A DNA stretch of 64,000 bases, taken from assembly GCF_963678195.1 (NCBI RefSeq), contig NZ_OY782759.1, positions 620,001-684,000 of the forward strand, given 5' to 3'. Every line of letters begins with the position of its first letter. The first letter of the stretch is position 1. Origin of the DNA: an uncultured Hyphomonas sp. (lineage in GTDB: Bacteria > Pseudomonadota > Alphaproteobacteria > Caulobacterales > Hyphomonadaceae). Below the pieces are notes generated by a model. The model worked only from the letters and a program-made list of their open reading frames with translations, did no database searches and was not told where the DNA came from. This document shows positions 41,664-51,479 of this stretch, in pieces. Both the position numbers and the translations under genes were made by a program.

Positions 41664-43364
41664 TTATTGCTCGGGCGCAGGCCGGTTCAGCGCCGCCTGC
41701 GCCTCAGCTGTTTCCGCCAGGCGGGTGAGCTCGATGAATTCCGCGCGGTAGCCGAATTCGTCCTCGCCTTTGGCGCCTGCCGCGAGATTGCGGATATCTT
41801 CCCAGCCAAAGCCGCTGCCGAGGTCCTCGCCGCCGCGCAGCATTTCCCCGAACCCGGCCACCGCCGTCGCAAAGCGCACCCATTGCGGGGCGGTTTCCAG
41901 GCTGTCTGCCTTGTCGGTGTCGGTCACGGCATGGGTCAGCAGGATGGAGTCCGGCTCGCCCGGCGGTTTGTAGCGCAGTTTCACGAAGGCATATTCACCG
42001 GACTTCCGGTCGCTGGCATTGGCAGCATCGCCATAACGCAGCGGATCGATCTGGGCGGCGGAAGAACCGACGGGGGTGATGTCATAGATGGCGGTTACGC
42101 TGGCGCCTGCGCCGATGTCGCCGGCATCCACCTTGTCATTGTTGAAGTCCGCCCGGTCGAGCATGCGGGTTTCATAGCCGATCAGGCGATACTCCGCGAC
42201 GCGGGCCGGATTGAACTCGACCTGGATTTTCACATCGTCGGCAATCGGGAACAGGTTTCCGCCGAGGTCGTCGGCCAGCACTTTGCGCGCTTCGCTCAGC
42301 GTATCGACATAGGCCGCCGTGCCGTTGCCCGTCTGGGCGATCTTCTGCATCAGCGCATCATTGTAATTGCCGCGCCCGAAGCCGAGCACGGAGAGATAGA
42401 TGCCGCTCTCGCGCTTGCGCGACACGAAGTCCTCCAGCTGTTCGGAGTCGGTGATGCCGACATTGAAGTCGCCATCGGTCAGCAGCATGACGCGGTTCAC
42501 GGCGTCTTCCTTCAGGCCCTGTTCGGCCAGTGAATAGGCAAGGCGCAGGCCTTCGCCGCCTGCGGTCGAGCCGCCGGCGCGCAGATTTTCAAGGGCGGCG
42601 TAGATCTTGCGCTTGTCGCTGACGGGCGTCGGCTCCAGCACTTCGCCGGCCGCACCCGCATAGACCGCGATGGAGATCGTGTCCTGCGGGTCCATTTCTT
42701 CCAGCATCAGTTTCAGGGCCTGCTTGGCCAGCGGCAGCTTGTCTTCCGAATGCATGGAGCCGGAGACATCGACCAGCAGGGTCAGGTTCACTGGCGGGCG
42801 GGCGTCGCGGTCAATGTCGCGGCCCTGAATGCCGATCTGCATCAGCTGGCGTCCCTCCGCGAAGGGGGAAGGGGCAATCGTCACATAGGTGGCGAAGGGA
42901 TCCGCGCCCGCCTCCGGCTGCGGATAGGTATAGTCGAAATAATTGATCATTTCCTCGATGCGTACGGCATCCTTGGGCGGCAGCACGCCGCTTTTCAGGA
43001 ACCGGCGGACATTGGCGTAGGAGGCCGTGTCGACGTCGATGGAAAAGGTCGAGACCGGTTCTTCGCTGGTCAGCTTCACCGGGTTCGGGTCGACGTCTTC
43101 ATATTGGTCGCGGAACTCCGGCTCCGGCGCCATCATCGCGGGCGGGGGCGGGGCGGCGGCATAATCATTTGCGCTCATGGCGCCGGTCACCGCCATCTTC
43201 AGGCGGCCCGAAGGCGGCGGGGGGGCAGGCGGGGGCGGTGGGGGTGCTGTTTCAGCGGCAACGGAAACTTCGCCCGCTCCACCACCTGTCTCGCTGGCAC
43301 AACCTGTCAGCAGCGCCGCGGCTGCCGCACTTGCCATGATCAGTCCCAATGTCCTGTTGCGCAT
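41664..43364 (-). CDS. VWA-domain lipoprotein, YfbK-like
   Basis: A 566-residue envelope protein. The lipobox LLTGC gives Cys22. A long Pro-rich stretch follows (about 41-51), then a YfbK N-terminal region (EEPVSTFSIDVDTASYANVRRFL) and the VWA domain with MIDAS DVSGS at 199-203 and LTDGDFNVG. The C-terminal DUF3520-like part ends near TRLAETAEAQAALNRP. VWA domains bind protein ligands through a metal; the partner is unknown. It resembles E. coli YfbK. Confidence 0.88.
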   Translation of the reverse strand: MRNRTLGLIMASAAAAALLTGCASETGGGAGEVSVAAETAPPPPPPAPPPPSGRLKMAVTGAMSANDYAAAPPPPAMMAPEPEFRDQYEDVDPNPVKLTSEEPVSTFSIDVDTASYANVRRFLKSGVLPPKDAVRIEEMINYFDYTYPQPEAGADPFATYVTIAPSPFAEGRQLMQIGIQGRDIDRDARPPVNLTLLVDVSGSMHSEDKLPLAKQALKLMLEEMDPQDTISIAVYAGAAGEVLEPTPVSDKRKIYAALENLRAGGSTAGGEGLRLAYSLAEQGLKEDAVNRVMLLTDGDFNVGITDSEQLEDFVSRKRESGIYLSVLGFGRGNYNDALMQKIAQTGNGTAAYVDTLSEARKVLADDLGGNLFPIADDVKIQVEFNPARVAEYRLIGYETRMLDRADFNNDKVDAGDIGAGASVTAIYDITPVGSSAAQIDPLRYGDAANASDRKSGEYAFVKLRYKPPGEPDSILLTHAVTDTDKADSLETAPQWVRFATAVAGFGEMLRGGEDLGSGFGWEDIRNLAAGAKGEDEFGYRAEFIELTRLAETAEAQAALNRPAPEQ

Positions 43365-43468
43365 GATTGTCCTCCACCTGCGTCTCGATCATGACAGAAT
43401 GGCAAGGTGGTCGTGGCGGGAATTAGGCGGTGTTGGGACAATTCGGGCAGAAGCCGGAATTTCCGGGC

Positions 43469-45349
43469 CTATTTGCGGATCTTCGACGTGTACCAGCGTG
43501 CGATGTCTTCCTCGAGAATCGAGAGGGGCCGCGGGCCCCCGGTAAGGATCGTGTCGTGGAATTCGACGAAATCGAAATCCGGTCCCAGCACGCGTTCGGC
43601 CCGCTCGCGCAGGTCCAGCATCCGCTTGCGGCCGATCCAGTAAGCCGCCGCCTGGCCGGGCCAGACCGTGTAGCGGTCGACCTCCTGAGCCATCGGGCCT
43701 TCCGGCTGGCCGGTCACGGTGACGAGATAGTGGATCGCCTCCTGCCGGCTCCACTGCATGCGGTGAATACCGGTGTCCACGACGAGGCGCGCCGCCCGGA
43801 ACAGCATGGACTGGAGATAGCCCACCCTGGCCAGCGGATCGTCATGGTATAGTCCGACATCGTCCGCCAGAGTCTCGGCATAGACACCCCAGCCCTCGCC
43901 ATAAGCCACGTTCCAGATCATCTGCCGGATCAGCGGCAGGTGGGCTTTTTCTGCCGTCAGCGCGCTTTCCAGATGGTGTCCCGGAACCGTCTCGTGGAAG
44001 ACCAGCGTTGCCAGCGTAAAGGCCGGCCAGTCGGTCATGTCAGCGAGGTTGATCTCGAACAGGCCGGGTGCGGTGCCGTTGGCCGGAGCAGCGGAATAGA
44101 AGGCCGCCGGGGCGGAGGCTTCCAGGAATTCCGGCACAGCGCGCAGAGCGACTTTCGTACGTGGCACGGTTGAGACGATGCCGGGCAAGGCGGCTTCAGC
44201 CCGGTCGAGATAAGTCTGCATCAGGGCCAGCAGGGCAGCGCGGCCCTCCGGCGTCGCATCGAAGATCTGGTCCGGCTCTGCCGACAGCAGCGTCAGACGC
44301 TCCGCTGCGCTGCCCTCGGTCAGGCCCGCTTCGAACAGGGCGAGCTCCAGTTCCGCCGTCAGCCGGTCCACTTCGCTGAGCCCCAGCACGTGCAGGTCCT
44401 CAGCGGAGATGCCCTGATCGGTGTAGGCCTGCAGGGCGGAGGTGTAATAGGCGTCGCCATCGGCCTGCTGCCACACGCCGGGCTGTGAGGGCGCATCGGC
44501 CTGCAGCGCGGTGAATGCGTCGGCAAGGTGACGGTAGGCCGGCTGGATCTCCTGTCCGACAATGCGTTTCGCGCGGGTCAGGATATCTTCGGCCTCTTCA
44601 AGGCTGATGTCTTCCGGTCCGGACAGCTGGCTTTCCAGGGTCGTGATCAGGACATGCGTGTCGGCCGGGCCTTCGGCGAATTTCAGCGCCACATCGCGCA
44701 TGCGGCCCAGGATGAAGTCGGGCGGCACAATGCCGGACCGGGCATCGGCTTCAAGGCGCCGGCGCTCATCTTCCATCGCGTCTGCAAACTGGGCGAGCCG
44801 GTCGACATAGGCCCGCGCCTCGGCGGCAGACCGCACCGGGTGGGCCCGGCTGAGCAGGTCCGGCACGTCGATATAAGCGCCGCGCATGTGATCCATGACA
44901 TAGGGATAGGAGACACCCAGCCCCGTCTGGCCGTGACCGGCGACGAACAGGGTTTCGGCTGTCTCATAGGCGGCGGTGACCGTATCGAGATGGCGGGCCT
45001 GCGGGCTGCCCTCGGCAGGGCGGGGGGTGGCGGCCAGGACTTCCAGGATTTCCAGCCGGCTGACCCGGCGCCGCTCATAAGCCGCCTGTGACCGGTCTGT
45101 CAGATAGCGGTTGAACGGGTAGCCAACGGCGTCTTCCGACAGGCCGAGCCGCGTGGCGAGTTCCGGATCGGCCGCCAGTTCGGTCATCGCGATGGATTGC
45201 AGCGTCTGGTCCACTTCGCGGGCGATACGCCGGGGCGTGCCGGCGTCATCGACCTGCGGACCGCAGGCCGCGAGAGAGGCTCCGGCGGCGAGCCCGGCAA
45301 GCACGCTGCGGCGGCGGATCAGAAAACGCGTGTCAGACGTGGATTTCAT
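43469..45349 (-). CDS. DUF885-family putative metallopeptidase, lipoprotein
   Basis: A 626-residue protein. The N-terminus has a Tat-like RRRSVLAG followed by a hydrophobic stretch ending at LAAC, so export and lipidation are likely. The DUF885 zinc motif HETVPGHH is at 452-459, with NVAYGEGWGVYAE downstream supplying the third ligand (EGW). Members are treated as metallo-carboxypeptidase-like, but the substrate is unknown. It is divergent from the SapC gene. Confidence 0.87.
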   Translation of the reverse strand: MKSTSDTRFLIRRRSVLAGLAAGASLAACGPQVDDAGTPRRIAREVDQTLQSIAMTELAADPELATRLGLSEDAVGYPFNRYLTDRSQAAYERRRVSRLEILEVLAATPRPAEGSPQARHLDTVTAAYETAETLFVAGHGQTGLGVSYPYVMDHMRGAYIDVPDLLSRAHPVRSAAEARAYVDRLAQFADAMEDERRRLEADARSGIVPPDFILGRMRDVALKFAEGPADTHVLITTLESQLSGPEDISLEEAEDILTRAKRIVGQEIQPAYRHLADAFTALQADAPSQPGVWQQADGDAYYTSALQAYTDQGISAEDLHVLGLSEVDRLTAELELALFEAGLTEGSAAERLTLLSAEPDQIFDATPEGRAALLALMQTYLDRAEAALPGIVSTVPRTKVALRAVPEFLEASAPAAFYSAAPANGTAPGLFEINLADMTDWPAFTLATLVFHETVPGHHLESALTAEKAHLPLIRQMIWNVAYGEGWGVYAETLADDVGLYHDDPLARVGYLQSMLFRAARLVVDTGIHRMQWSRQEAIHYLVTVTGQPEGPMAQEVDRYTVWPGQAAAYWIGRKRMLDLRERAERVLGPDFDFVEFHDTILTGGPRPLSILEEDIARWYTSKIRK

Positions 45350-45458
45350 GACAGTTTTTTACTTCGCTCTCACTGCAGTTCACGCTGGTTCGGGAGTTGT
45401 AGCCAGTGTTTATTTCCGGTAGGCAAACGCCCAATTATCCCAGATCGGAGAGACACAC

Positions 45459-46259
45459 GTGAACACGCCTCCCGCAGCAGGCCAACCGGCCCTTACAGGT
45501 CAGGTCCTTTTCTACAAGCAGCCGCAGCCGCTGTCTCCGGAAGAACATGCCGGTCTCGGCGTCAAGCAGATCGACCAGCCGTTCGGCTTCATGCGCGAAG
45601 CGCACGCCATCCCGGTGACCGTCACGGAATTCGGCCTGTGCGCCAGTTCTTTCCCGGTGATCTTTGTCGGTGATGACCGCACGCCGGTTGCCGTCATGGG
45701 CATCCGTCAGGGCCAGAACCTCTATGTCGGCGATGACGGCCGTATCGTGGAAGACTATTACGTGCCGGCCTTTGCCCGCCGTTATCCGTTCGTCTTCGCC
45801 TCGGACGATAATTCCGATCGCCTGATCCTCTGTGTCGACCGCGAAGCGCCGATGGTGACCAACCAGCCGGAAGTGCCTTTCTTCGAGAACGGCCAGCCGA
45901 GCAAGTTCACCAATGATGCCATTGAATTCTGCAAGGAATTCGAGCGTCAGCGCCGGGCAACGTCGGATTTCGTGAAGATGATCCGTGACCTCGACCTGTT
46001 CGAGCAGAAGACGGTCACCTTCCAGCCGCGCAATCCGGACGGCACCGAAGCCGGCCCGCCTCAGAAAATCGCTGACTACTGGGCGATTTCCGAAGAGCGC
46101 TTCAATGCGCTTCCGGACGACAAGTTCATGGAGCTGAAGAACAATGGCGCCATCGGTGCCGTCTATGCGCACATGGTGTCGCTGCTGAACTGGCAGCGCG
46201 TCATCCAGCGCGCCATGCGCATTCCGGTGTCGCCGAACCCGCAGCCGGCCAACGCCTGA
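45459..46259 (+). CDS. SapC-family protein
   Basis: A 266-residue protein with a GTG start preceded by CGGAGAG. It matches SapC, named from S-layer operons of Campylobacter: an N-terminal PLSPEEHAGLGVKQ, FVFASDDNSDRLILCVD and FCKEFERQRRATSDFVKMI. In alphaproteobacteria SapC is frequent near TonB receptors for glycans. The true role is unclear. It is followed by a strong terminator. Confidence 0.85.
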   Translation: MNTPPAAGQPALTGQVLFYKQPQPLSPEEHAGLGVKQIDQPFGFMREAHAIPVTVTEFGLCASSFPVIFVGDDRTPVAVMGIRQGQNLYVGDDGRIVEDYYVPAFARRYPFVFASDDNSDRLILCVDREAPMVTNQPEVPFFENGQPSKFTNDAIEFCKEFERQRRATSDFVKMIRDLDLFEQKTVTFQPRNPDGTEAGPPQKIADYWAISEERFNALPDDKFMELKNNGAIGAVYAHMVSLLNWQRVIQRAMRIPVSPNPQPANA

Positions 46260-46285
46260 TCGGTACACACTGCGCAACAAGATTG

Positions 46286-46313
46286 AAGGCGGCCTTTCGG
46301 GGCCGCCTTTTTT
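46286..46313 (+). terminator. Rho-independent terminator after the SapC gene
   Basis: AAGGCGGCC, loop TTTCGG, GGCCGCCTT followed by TTTT. A 9-bp perfect stem with a U-tract on the plus strand, 27 bases after the SapC stop. Confidence 0.92.
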
Positions 46314-46419
46314 CTTGCAGGGGAGAGGCATGAACTGCCTTCACGCTTCCGCGAGGCCCTTCTTTCGTAAGACATTTGCGGGCATATGGGCGGCAACTCC
46401 AAGAAACCGGACCTGCCCG

Positions 46420-48513
46420 ATGAAGTTTTCTGCCTGCCTGGCTGCCCTGTTCAGCGCCCTGTTTGTCTTCCTTCCGGCCGCCACTGCTGCGCCTGTCGAT
46501 GCGGGCCATGCGCGGGTCGAGCTGATCTCCGAGCGCGATGCCGCCCTGCCGGGCGAGACCGTCTATGCCGCGCTGAAAATGGATCTCGACGATGGCTGGC
46601 ACGTCTACTGGCGTAATGCCGGGGATGCGGGGCTGCCGCCTCAGGTGCTGGTCCAGCCCGCCAGTGACATCCGCCCCGATGCGGTGGGGGACATTGTCTG
46701 GCCGGTGCCGCACCTGCTGCCGGTCGTGGAAGGCGAGATCATGGACTATGGCTATGACCATCAGGTCGTCCTGCCATTCCCGATCACCATTCCGGACAAT
46801 GCCATGGGGCCGGTGACGCTGGACGTGATCGCGGACTATCTGATCTGCGAAGACACCTGCGTGCCGGAACAGGCACATGTGAAGCTGAAGCTGGAAACGG
46901 ACCAGGCTGCGGAAAACATCCGCAATGGCGAACTGATCGGCAAATGGATCGCGAAGAGCGACGTGCCGTTTCCGGGAGAGGCGCGGGTCCTGAAGAAAAA
47001 TCTCGACTGGTCGCTGAGCCTCCGCATGGATGGCGGGTTCGGCAAGGTCCGTTCGATCCGCTTCTTCCCCTTTGGCCATGACATCGAGCACCCGGCGAGC
47101 CAGCCGGTGGAACTCGGCCGTCACGGGGCCACCCTGTCGCTCAGCGCCGCGGACATCACGGCCGTCTCGAAGCCGCTCGAAGGCGTCATTGTGATCGAGC
47201 AGGAAGGCGGCGGGCGCACCGGCTACCGGATCAGCGCGGCTGAAGGCTCGCCTCTGCCGGATACGAGCGGCCTCGGCCCGGCCGGCGGCATGCCCGGCCT
47301 GGAAGTGGCGGCGTGGAAACTGATCCTGCTGGCCATTCTCGGCGGCCTCGTCCTGAACCTCATGCCCTGTGTGCTGCCCGTCCTGTCGATGAAGGCGTTC
47401 GGCATGGTGTCGGCAGTTTCCAGCGGTCAGGCCGGGGAAGTGCGCCGTCACGGCATCTGGTACACGGCCGGCGTGCTGATCTCCTTCGCGGTCCTGGCGG
47501 CGGTCATCGTGGCCCTGCGGGCGGCGACCGGGCCGATCACGCTGGGCTTCCAGCTGCAGAGCGCGCCGGTGGTGGCGATCCTTGTCCTCGTCATGTTCGC
47601 GGTCGGCCTCTGGCTGATGGGCATGTTCGAGCTGGGCACCTCGCTTCAGAATCTGGGCTCCGGTCTTGCGGACAGGGGAGGGGATGCAGGCGCCTTCTTC
47701 ACGGGTGTCCTGGCGGCTGTTGTCGGCTCACCCTGTGTCGGCCCGTTCCTGGGCGTGGGCCTCGGCGCGGTGATGGGGCATTCCGCCCCGGTCGTGTTCG
47801 CCTTCTTCCTCGCCATGGGCTTTGGCCTGGCGCTGCCTTTCCTTGTGCTGAGCTTCGTGCCGAACCTCTACCGGCTGCTGCCGCGTCCGGGGAAGTGGAT
47901 GGACACGCTGAAACAATTCTTTGCCTTCCCGATGTTCCTGACGGCGGCCTGGCTGGCCAAGGTTCTGGGCGATCTGGCCGGGTCCGGCGCCGTGGCGTGG
48001 ACCGCTGCTGGCGCGGTCGCCATCGCCTTTGCCGCCTGGCTCTGGCAGCGCGAGGCGCGCCTGCCGCGCATCCTCGCCATCGTCACGCTGGCATTGGCGC
48101 TCTATGGCGTCACCGAACGGGCCATGGCGCCAGCCCCGGCCATCGGCGGATCCTCTGCCTATGCGGCGAAGTATGACGCCGGAACGTGGAGCGCCGGCGA
48201 AGTGCAGTCCATGATCGCTGAAGGCCGCCCGGTCTTTGTCGACTTCACCGCCAGCTGGTGCGCTACCTGTCAGGTGAACAAGGCAACGACGCTGAAATCC
48301 AAAGCCGTCCATGAATTTTTCGCGGCGAATAATGTGGCCTTCCTCGTGGCGGATTTCACCCGCAAAGACCCGGCGATTGCAGCAGAACTGGCGCGGCATC
48401 AGCGCGCAGGCGTTCCGATGTATCTGTGGTATCCTGCCGGTTCGGAGACGCCGCAGGTCCTGCCCGAGATTCTCAATCCGGGCCTTGTCACCAGCCTGCC
48501 GGTGAATCCCTGA
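46420..48513 (+). CDS. ScsB/DsbD-type thiol:disulfide transporter
   Basis: A 698-residue membrane protein that carries electrons from cytosolic thioredoxin to the periplasm. A signal peptide (FSACLAALFSALFVFLPAATAA) precedes an N-terminal periplasmic domain with LICEDTCVPEQ (Cys pair near 145-150). Then comes a CcdA-like membrane domain of eight helices with NLMPCVLPVLSMK and VVGSPCVGPFLG. The C-terminal thioredoxin domain has WCATC. The bulky N-terminus and the peroxiredoxin neighbour fit the ScsB group better than classical DsbD. The ATG at 46420 starts the signal peptide; an ATG at 46330 has a better SD but adds 30 odd residues. Confidence 0.87.
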   Translation: MKFSACLAALFSALFVFLPAATAAPVDAGHARVELISERDAALPGETVYAALKMDLDDGWHVYWRNAGDAGLPPQVLVQPASDIRPDAVGDIVWPVPHLLPVVEGEIMDYGYDHQVVLPFPITIPDNAMGPVTLDVIADYLICEDTCVPEQAHVKLKLETDQAAENIRNGELIGKWIAKSDVPFPGEARVLKKNLDWSLSLRMDGGFGKVRSIRFFPFGHDIEHPASQPVELGRHGATLSLSAADITAVSKPLEGVIVIEQEGGGRTGYRISAAEGSPLPDTSGLGPAGGMPGLEVAAWKLILLAILGGLVLNLMPCVLPVLSMKAFGMVSAVSSGQAGEVRRHGIWYTAGVLISFAVLAAVIVALRAATGPITLGFQLQSAPVVAILVLVMFAVGLWLMGMFELGTSLQNLGSGLADRGGDAGAFFTGVLAAVVGSPCVGPFLGVGLGAVMGHSAPVVFAFFLAMGFGLALPFLVLSFVPNLYRLLPRPGKWMDTLKQFFAFPMFLTAAWLAKVLGDLAGSGAVAWTAAGAVAIAFAAWLWQREARLPRILAIVTLALALYGVTERAMAPAPAIGGSSAYAAKYDAGTWSAGEVQSMIAEGRPVFVDFTASWCATCQVNKATTLKSKAVHEFFAANNVAFLVADFTRKDPAIAAELARHQRAGVPMYLWYPAGSETPQVLPEILNPGLVTSLPVNP

Positions 48514-48546
48514 ACCAGGCGGTAAACGCGCGAACACGAGAGACGC

Positions 48547-49197
48547 ATGATCAATCTCAACCAGCGGAACCTGTCGCTGGCTGCCGGTATGGCGGCCGCA
48601 GTCGCCCTGACGGCGGGCGCCCTGATTGCCTCTACAGCACGCGCTGAAACCGGGCTTCCGGTCGGCCAGCCGGCGCCGGATTTCACGGCCACGGATACCC
48701 ATGGCGAAGAGGTCTCCCTGTCGGACTTTACTGGCCGCACCGTCGTGATCGAATGGACCAATGAAGGCTGCCCCTTCGTGCGCAAGCACTATGCCCAGCC
48801 GCCCGGCAACATGCAGGGCCTGCAGGCCGATGCGGCTGCCGATGGCGCGGTCTGGCTGACGGTGATCTCGGCGGCGCCGGGCAAGCAGGGCCATGTCGAT
48901 GCGGAGACTGCAAATCAGTGGACGGAAGAGCATCATGCGGCGCCGGCCCATACCCTGCTGGACCCGGATGGGACGCTGGGCCGCCTCTACAAGGCCAAGA
49001 CCACGCCCCACATGTACGTCATCGGCCCGCAAGGGCGGGTCGTTTATCAGGGCGCGATCGACTCCGCCGCATCGGCCAATGTGGCCGATATCTCCACTGC
49101 TACCAATTATGTGCGTGAAGCCCTGAGCAGCCTCACAGCGGGCGAACCGGTCGGCGTCAACGCGACCAAGCCCTATGGCTGCTCGGTGAAATATTAG
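48547..49197 (+). CDS. Periplasmic peroxiredoxin/thioredoxin-like protein
   Basis: A 216-residue protein with a signal peptide cleaved near TARAETG (about residue 34) and an AhpC/TSA-like fold. The active site region EWTNEGCPFVRKHY has one Cys; a Cys near the C-terminus (PYGCSVKY) may be the resolving residue. This family (PRX-like, CPFV-KHY) was described as a cell-envelope peroxiredoxin reduced by ScsB in Caulobacter. It starts 33 bases after the ScsB-like gene, which supports the pairing. Confidence 0.86.
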   Translation: MINLNQRNLSLAAGMAAAVALTAGALIASTARAETGLPVGQPAPDFTATDTHGEEVSLSDFTGRTVVIEWTNEGCPFVRKHYAQPPGNMQGLQADAAADGAVWLTVISAAPGKQGHVDAETANQWTEEHHAAPAHTLLDPDGTLGRLYKAKTTPHMYVIGPQGRVVYQGAIDSAASANVADISTATNYVREALSSLTAGEPVGVNATKPYGCSVKY

Positions 49198-49257
49198 GCG
49201 CAGCAGGCGCAATTGCCCCATTGATCCACAGGGCGCACGGCCCTAAAGGCGCGCGTC

Positions 49258-49749
49258 ATGCTTCAGATTGTGCCCGAAAATCCAGATCTGCACGCCGAGG
49301 CGATCGAAGACCTCTTCGACCGCACCTTCGGCCCCGGCCACTTTGCCAAGACGGCCGAGCGGCTGCGCGAATACTCGCACTCGCTGCCGGAGATCAATCG
49401 CGTCGCCGTGCTGGACGGGCAGGTGATCGCTGTCTGCCGTGTCTGGCCGCTGGTTGTCGGGCCTTCCCGGAACCGGGCCCTGTTCTACGGGCCGGTCGCC
49501 GTTGCGCCATCGCACCGGGGCAGCCGCCTTGGCCTGACCGTGACGGGCGAAGCGCTGGAGGCCGGACAAACCGCTGGCTGGCCCGCCGCCATCCTGATCG
49601 GTGCGCCCAGCTATTTCGGAGAGATTGGCTTCACCGTCACCCCGAAGAACCAGCTGCTGTTTCCCGGCCCGCAGGACCAGGCCCGCGTCATGGTGAAAGA
49701 CCTCGCCGGCGACGCCAGCAAGCTGTCTGGCCTTGTCACCGCGCCTTAA
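49258..49749 (+). CDS. GNAT-family N-acetyltransferase
   Basis: A 163-residue acetyl-CoA dependent transferase of the YhbS-like group. The acetyl-CoA binding loop is recognisable as GPVAVAPSHRGSRLGLTVTGEAL near 80-102, followed by AILIGAPSYFGEIGFTV. The substrate cannot be inferred. It overlaps the end of the MAPEG gene by 4 bases (convergent). Confidence 0.85.
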   Translation: MLQIVPENPDLHAEAIEDLFDRTFGPGHFAKTAERLREYSHSLPEINRVAVLDGQVIAVCRVWPLVVGPSRNRALFYGPVAVAPSHRGSRLGLTVTGEALEAGQTAGWPAAILIGAPSYFGEIGFTVTPKNQLLFPGPQDQARVMVKDLAGDASKLSGLVTAP

Positions 49750-50138
49750 GTCACCGCGTACCAGATACAGGCGCCGGCGGTGATCAACATGACCAGCGCC
49801 GTGATCAGCGTGCCAAACATGCGGCCCGGGCTGCCGCCGGATGAGCCGCCAAGCCCGATGGCGTGCAGGATCCGTCCGATCAGGAAGCCCGCGCCAAGGC
49901 CATGGATCAGCAGGACCGGGGCGGCCAGTGCGCCGAGCCCGATCAGGCCGAGCAGCACGACCGGTACATCCTCCACCGCATTGCCCTGAACGCGCAGGCT
50001 GCGCTGCATCGCTTCATTGCCGCCATCGCCGAAGCCGACCTTGTGCTTGGTCCGCACCCGCCCGACATTCGCCTTCAGCAGCAGCATGAACAGGCAGAAT
50101 AGACCGGCATAAAGCACGGCCGCTTGCATGGATGTCAT
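49746..50138 (-). CDS. MAPEG-family membrane protein
   Basis: A 130-residue protein with four hydrophobic helices. MAPEG features are visible: NEAMQRSLRVQGNAVEDVPVVLLGL and LIGRILHAIGL. Eukaryotic members are glutathione transferases and eicosanoid synthases; bacterial ones are mostly uncharacterised. AGGAGAT precedes the ATG at 50138 closely. Confidence 0.88.
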   Translation of the reverse strand: MTSMQAAVLYAGLFCLFMLLLKANVGRVRTKHKVGFGDGGNEAMQRSLRVQGNAVEDVPVVLLGLIGLGALAAPVLLIHGLGAGFLIGRILHAIGLGGSSGGSPGRMFGTLITALVMLITAGACIWYAVT

Positions 50139-50231
50139 CTTATATCTCCTCCCGGTTGCGGGCGGAGCTTAGCCGCAGCTAGGCTTGAGGGATACGGTCT
50201 TTTGTTCGGCAATGCTGGGCGAAGCTACGTG

Positions 50232-51479
50232 TTACTCGTTCGTCGAATTCTCCCCCGGAGTGCCTTTTGCTTCACCGGCTTTCCCGGTTTCCTTTGGCCA
50301 GCACGGGCGGAACCATTTCACGCGTGTAGTCGAGAGCTCCGAATAAATGGCGTTGATTAGCTTCGGGTCTGACCCAACAGGCGAGTAAATGCCCACCACG
50401 CGGGGGCTGGCCTGTAACAGGTTCCGGTCGGACTGGTTGTAGAGCAACGCCCGGCTGGTGCCGATAGCGAGGACACTCTGCTCAATCGTTGTCTGGTCCA
50501 GCTTGGCCGGGAGGGGCAGCGCGGTGGCAATGGACTTTCCGGACACGCCAAGTGTCTGGACCGTCAGTGTCCCTGCGATTGCTTCAGACTCGGCCGCGAC
50601 GCCGATTGCACCGAGGCCGCTAAGTGTCACCCCATTCTTCAACGCGCGGAAATCTGCAGTTAAACGAAGTCCGACTCCAAGATAGACGGGAAAGGTGTGT
50701 ATTTCGTATTGGGCCGTGTTTTCTGTCTTCGCTTTTTCCACGATTTCTTCACTGGAATTTATCGTTGCGCGAATGCATTCAGCTATACTCTCGCTGCTCT
50801 CTGAGTCACAATTGTTCGGTTCCTGAGGAACCATAATCACTTCGTAATTCAGGACTTCAAAGTCCTTGCCGACCGGGTCACTCAGTCTTACCCATTCAGG
50901 GGGCATTTCTTTGGGGGTCTTCTTTTTCTTCTCCAAGGCCTCTGCCGTATAGGCGACCTGTTTCCGGATTAGGAAAGTCAGTGGCACTTCATCGACATTC
51001 ACATAGTCCAGTACAGCGCGGTATGCGTCTCCTTTGTTTGTTGTCTGCGAGGCGCCGAAGGTAACGTCGCCGGTACCGGTGTACTGCGCTACGGCGTAAC
51101 GGATGGCGATGTCCGGCAAGGCTTCCGGAATCGGCATGAACTCCTTTTCCTTGCAGCAGGTGGACCTTTTTTTCCCGTCTTTGCAGGTCTCATCTGTCGG
51201 TATATTTGCAGAAGCAGAGCTGCTTGCGGAAGCGGTGGTGGTCGTTGAACCAGCAGGTGTGCTCGTCGTTGACGAGGTGCTCGCCGCTGTCGCTTGGCAA
51301 TCGACCTGACAGTAACAGGAGTCCGCACCAGTCCGCTGGTCGATGGGAAGCGGATCCACCGGGACGTAGCCGAAATTCGAGGAGTACTCGCCGAGCGTCT
51401 TGGGTACTTTCGGCGGGCCGAAGAAACTGGCGCAACCGGTCACCGTGAACAGTGCACACAAAGCAAAAAGCCTGAACAT
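50232..51479 (-). CDS. Cys-rich predicted lipoprotein, unknown function
   Basis: A 415-residue protein. The signal peptide ends at TVTGC (Cys16). After an N-terminal segment comes a cysteine cluster (CYCQVDCQ), a low-complexity Ser/Thr/Ala stretch of about 40 residues, a second cluster (TCKDGKKRSTCCKEK), and then a long domain (about 115-390) with beta-rich stretches (YEIHTFPVYLGVGLRLTADFRAL). The ATG at 51479 follows GGGGGA. Codon use is visibly less GC-biased than in the neighbours, which suggests acquisition from outside. No family recognised. Confidence 0.7.
   Translation of the reverse strand: MFRLFALCALFTVTGCASFFGPPKVPKTLGEYSSNFGYVPVDPLPIDQRTGADSCYCQVDCQATAASTSSTTSTPAGSTTTTASASSSASANIPTDETCKDGKKRSTCCKEKEFMPIPEALPDIAIRYAVAQYTGTGDVTFGASQTTNKGDAYRAVLDYVNVDEVPLTFLIRKQVAYTAEALEKKKKTPKEMPPEWVRLSDPVGKDFEVLNYEVIMVPQEPNNCDSESSESIAECIRATINSSEEIVEKAKTENTAQYEIHTFPVYLGVGLRLTADFRALKNGVTLSGLGAIGVAAESEAIAGTLTVQTLGVSGKSIATALPLPAKLDQTTIEQSVLAIGTSRALLYNQSDRNLLQASPRVVGIYSPVGSDPKLINAIYSELSTTRVKWFRPCWPKETGKAGEAKGTPGENSTNE

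Noticed and set aside
45373-45410. Possible LexA box in the DUF885/SapC promoter region
   Set aside because: Two GTTC elements are present but separated by 6, not 7, bases.
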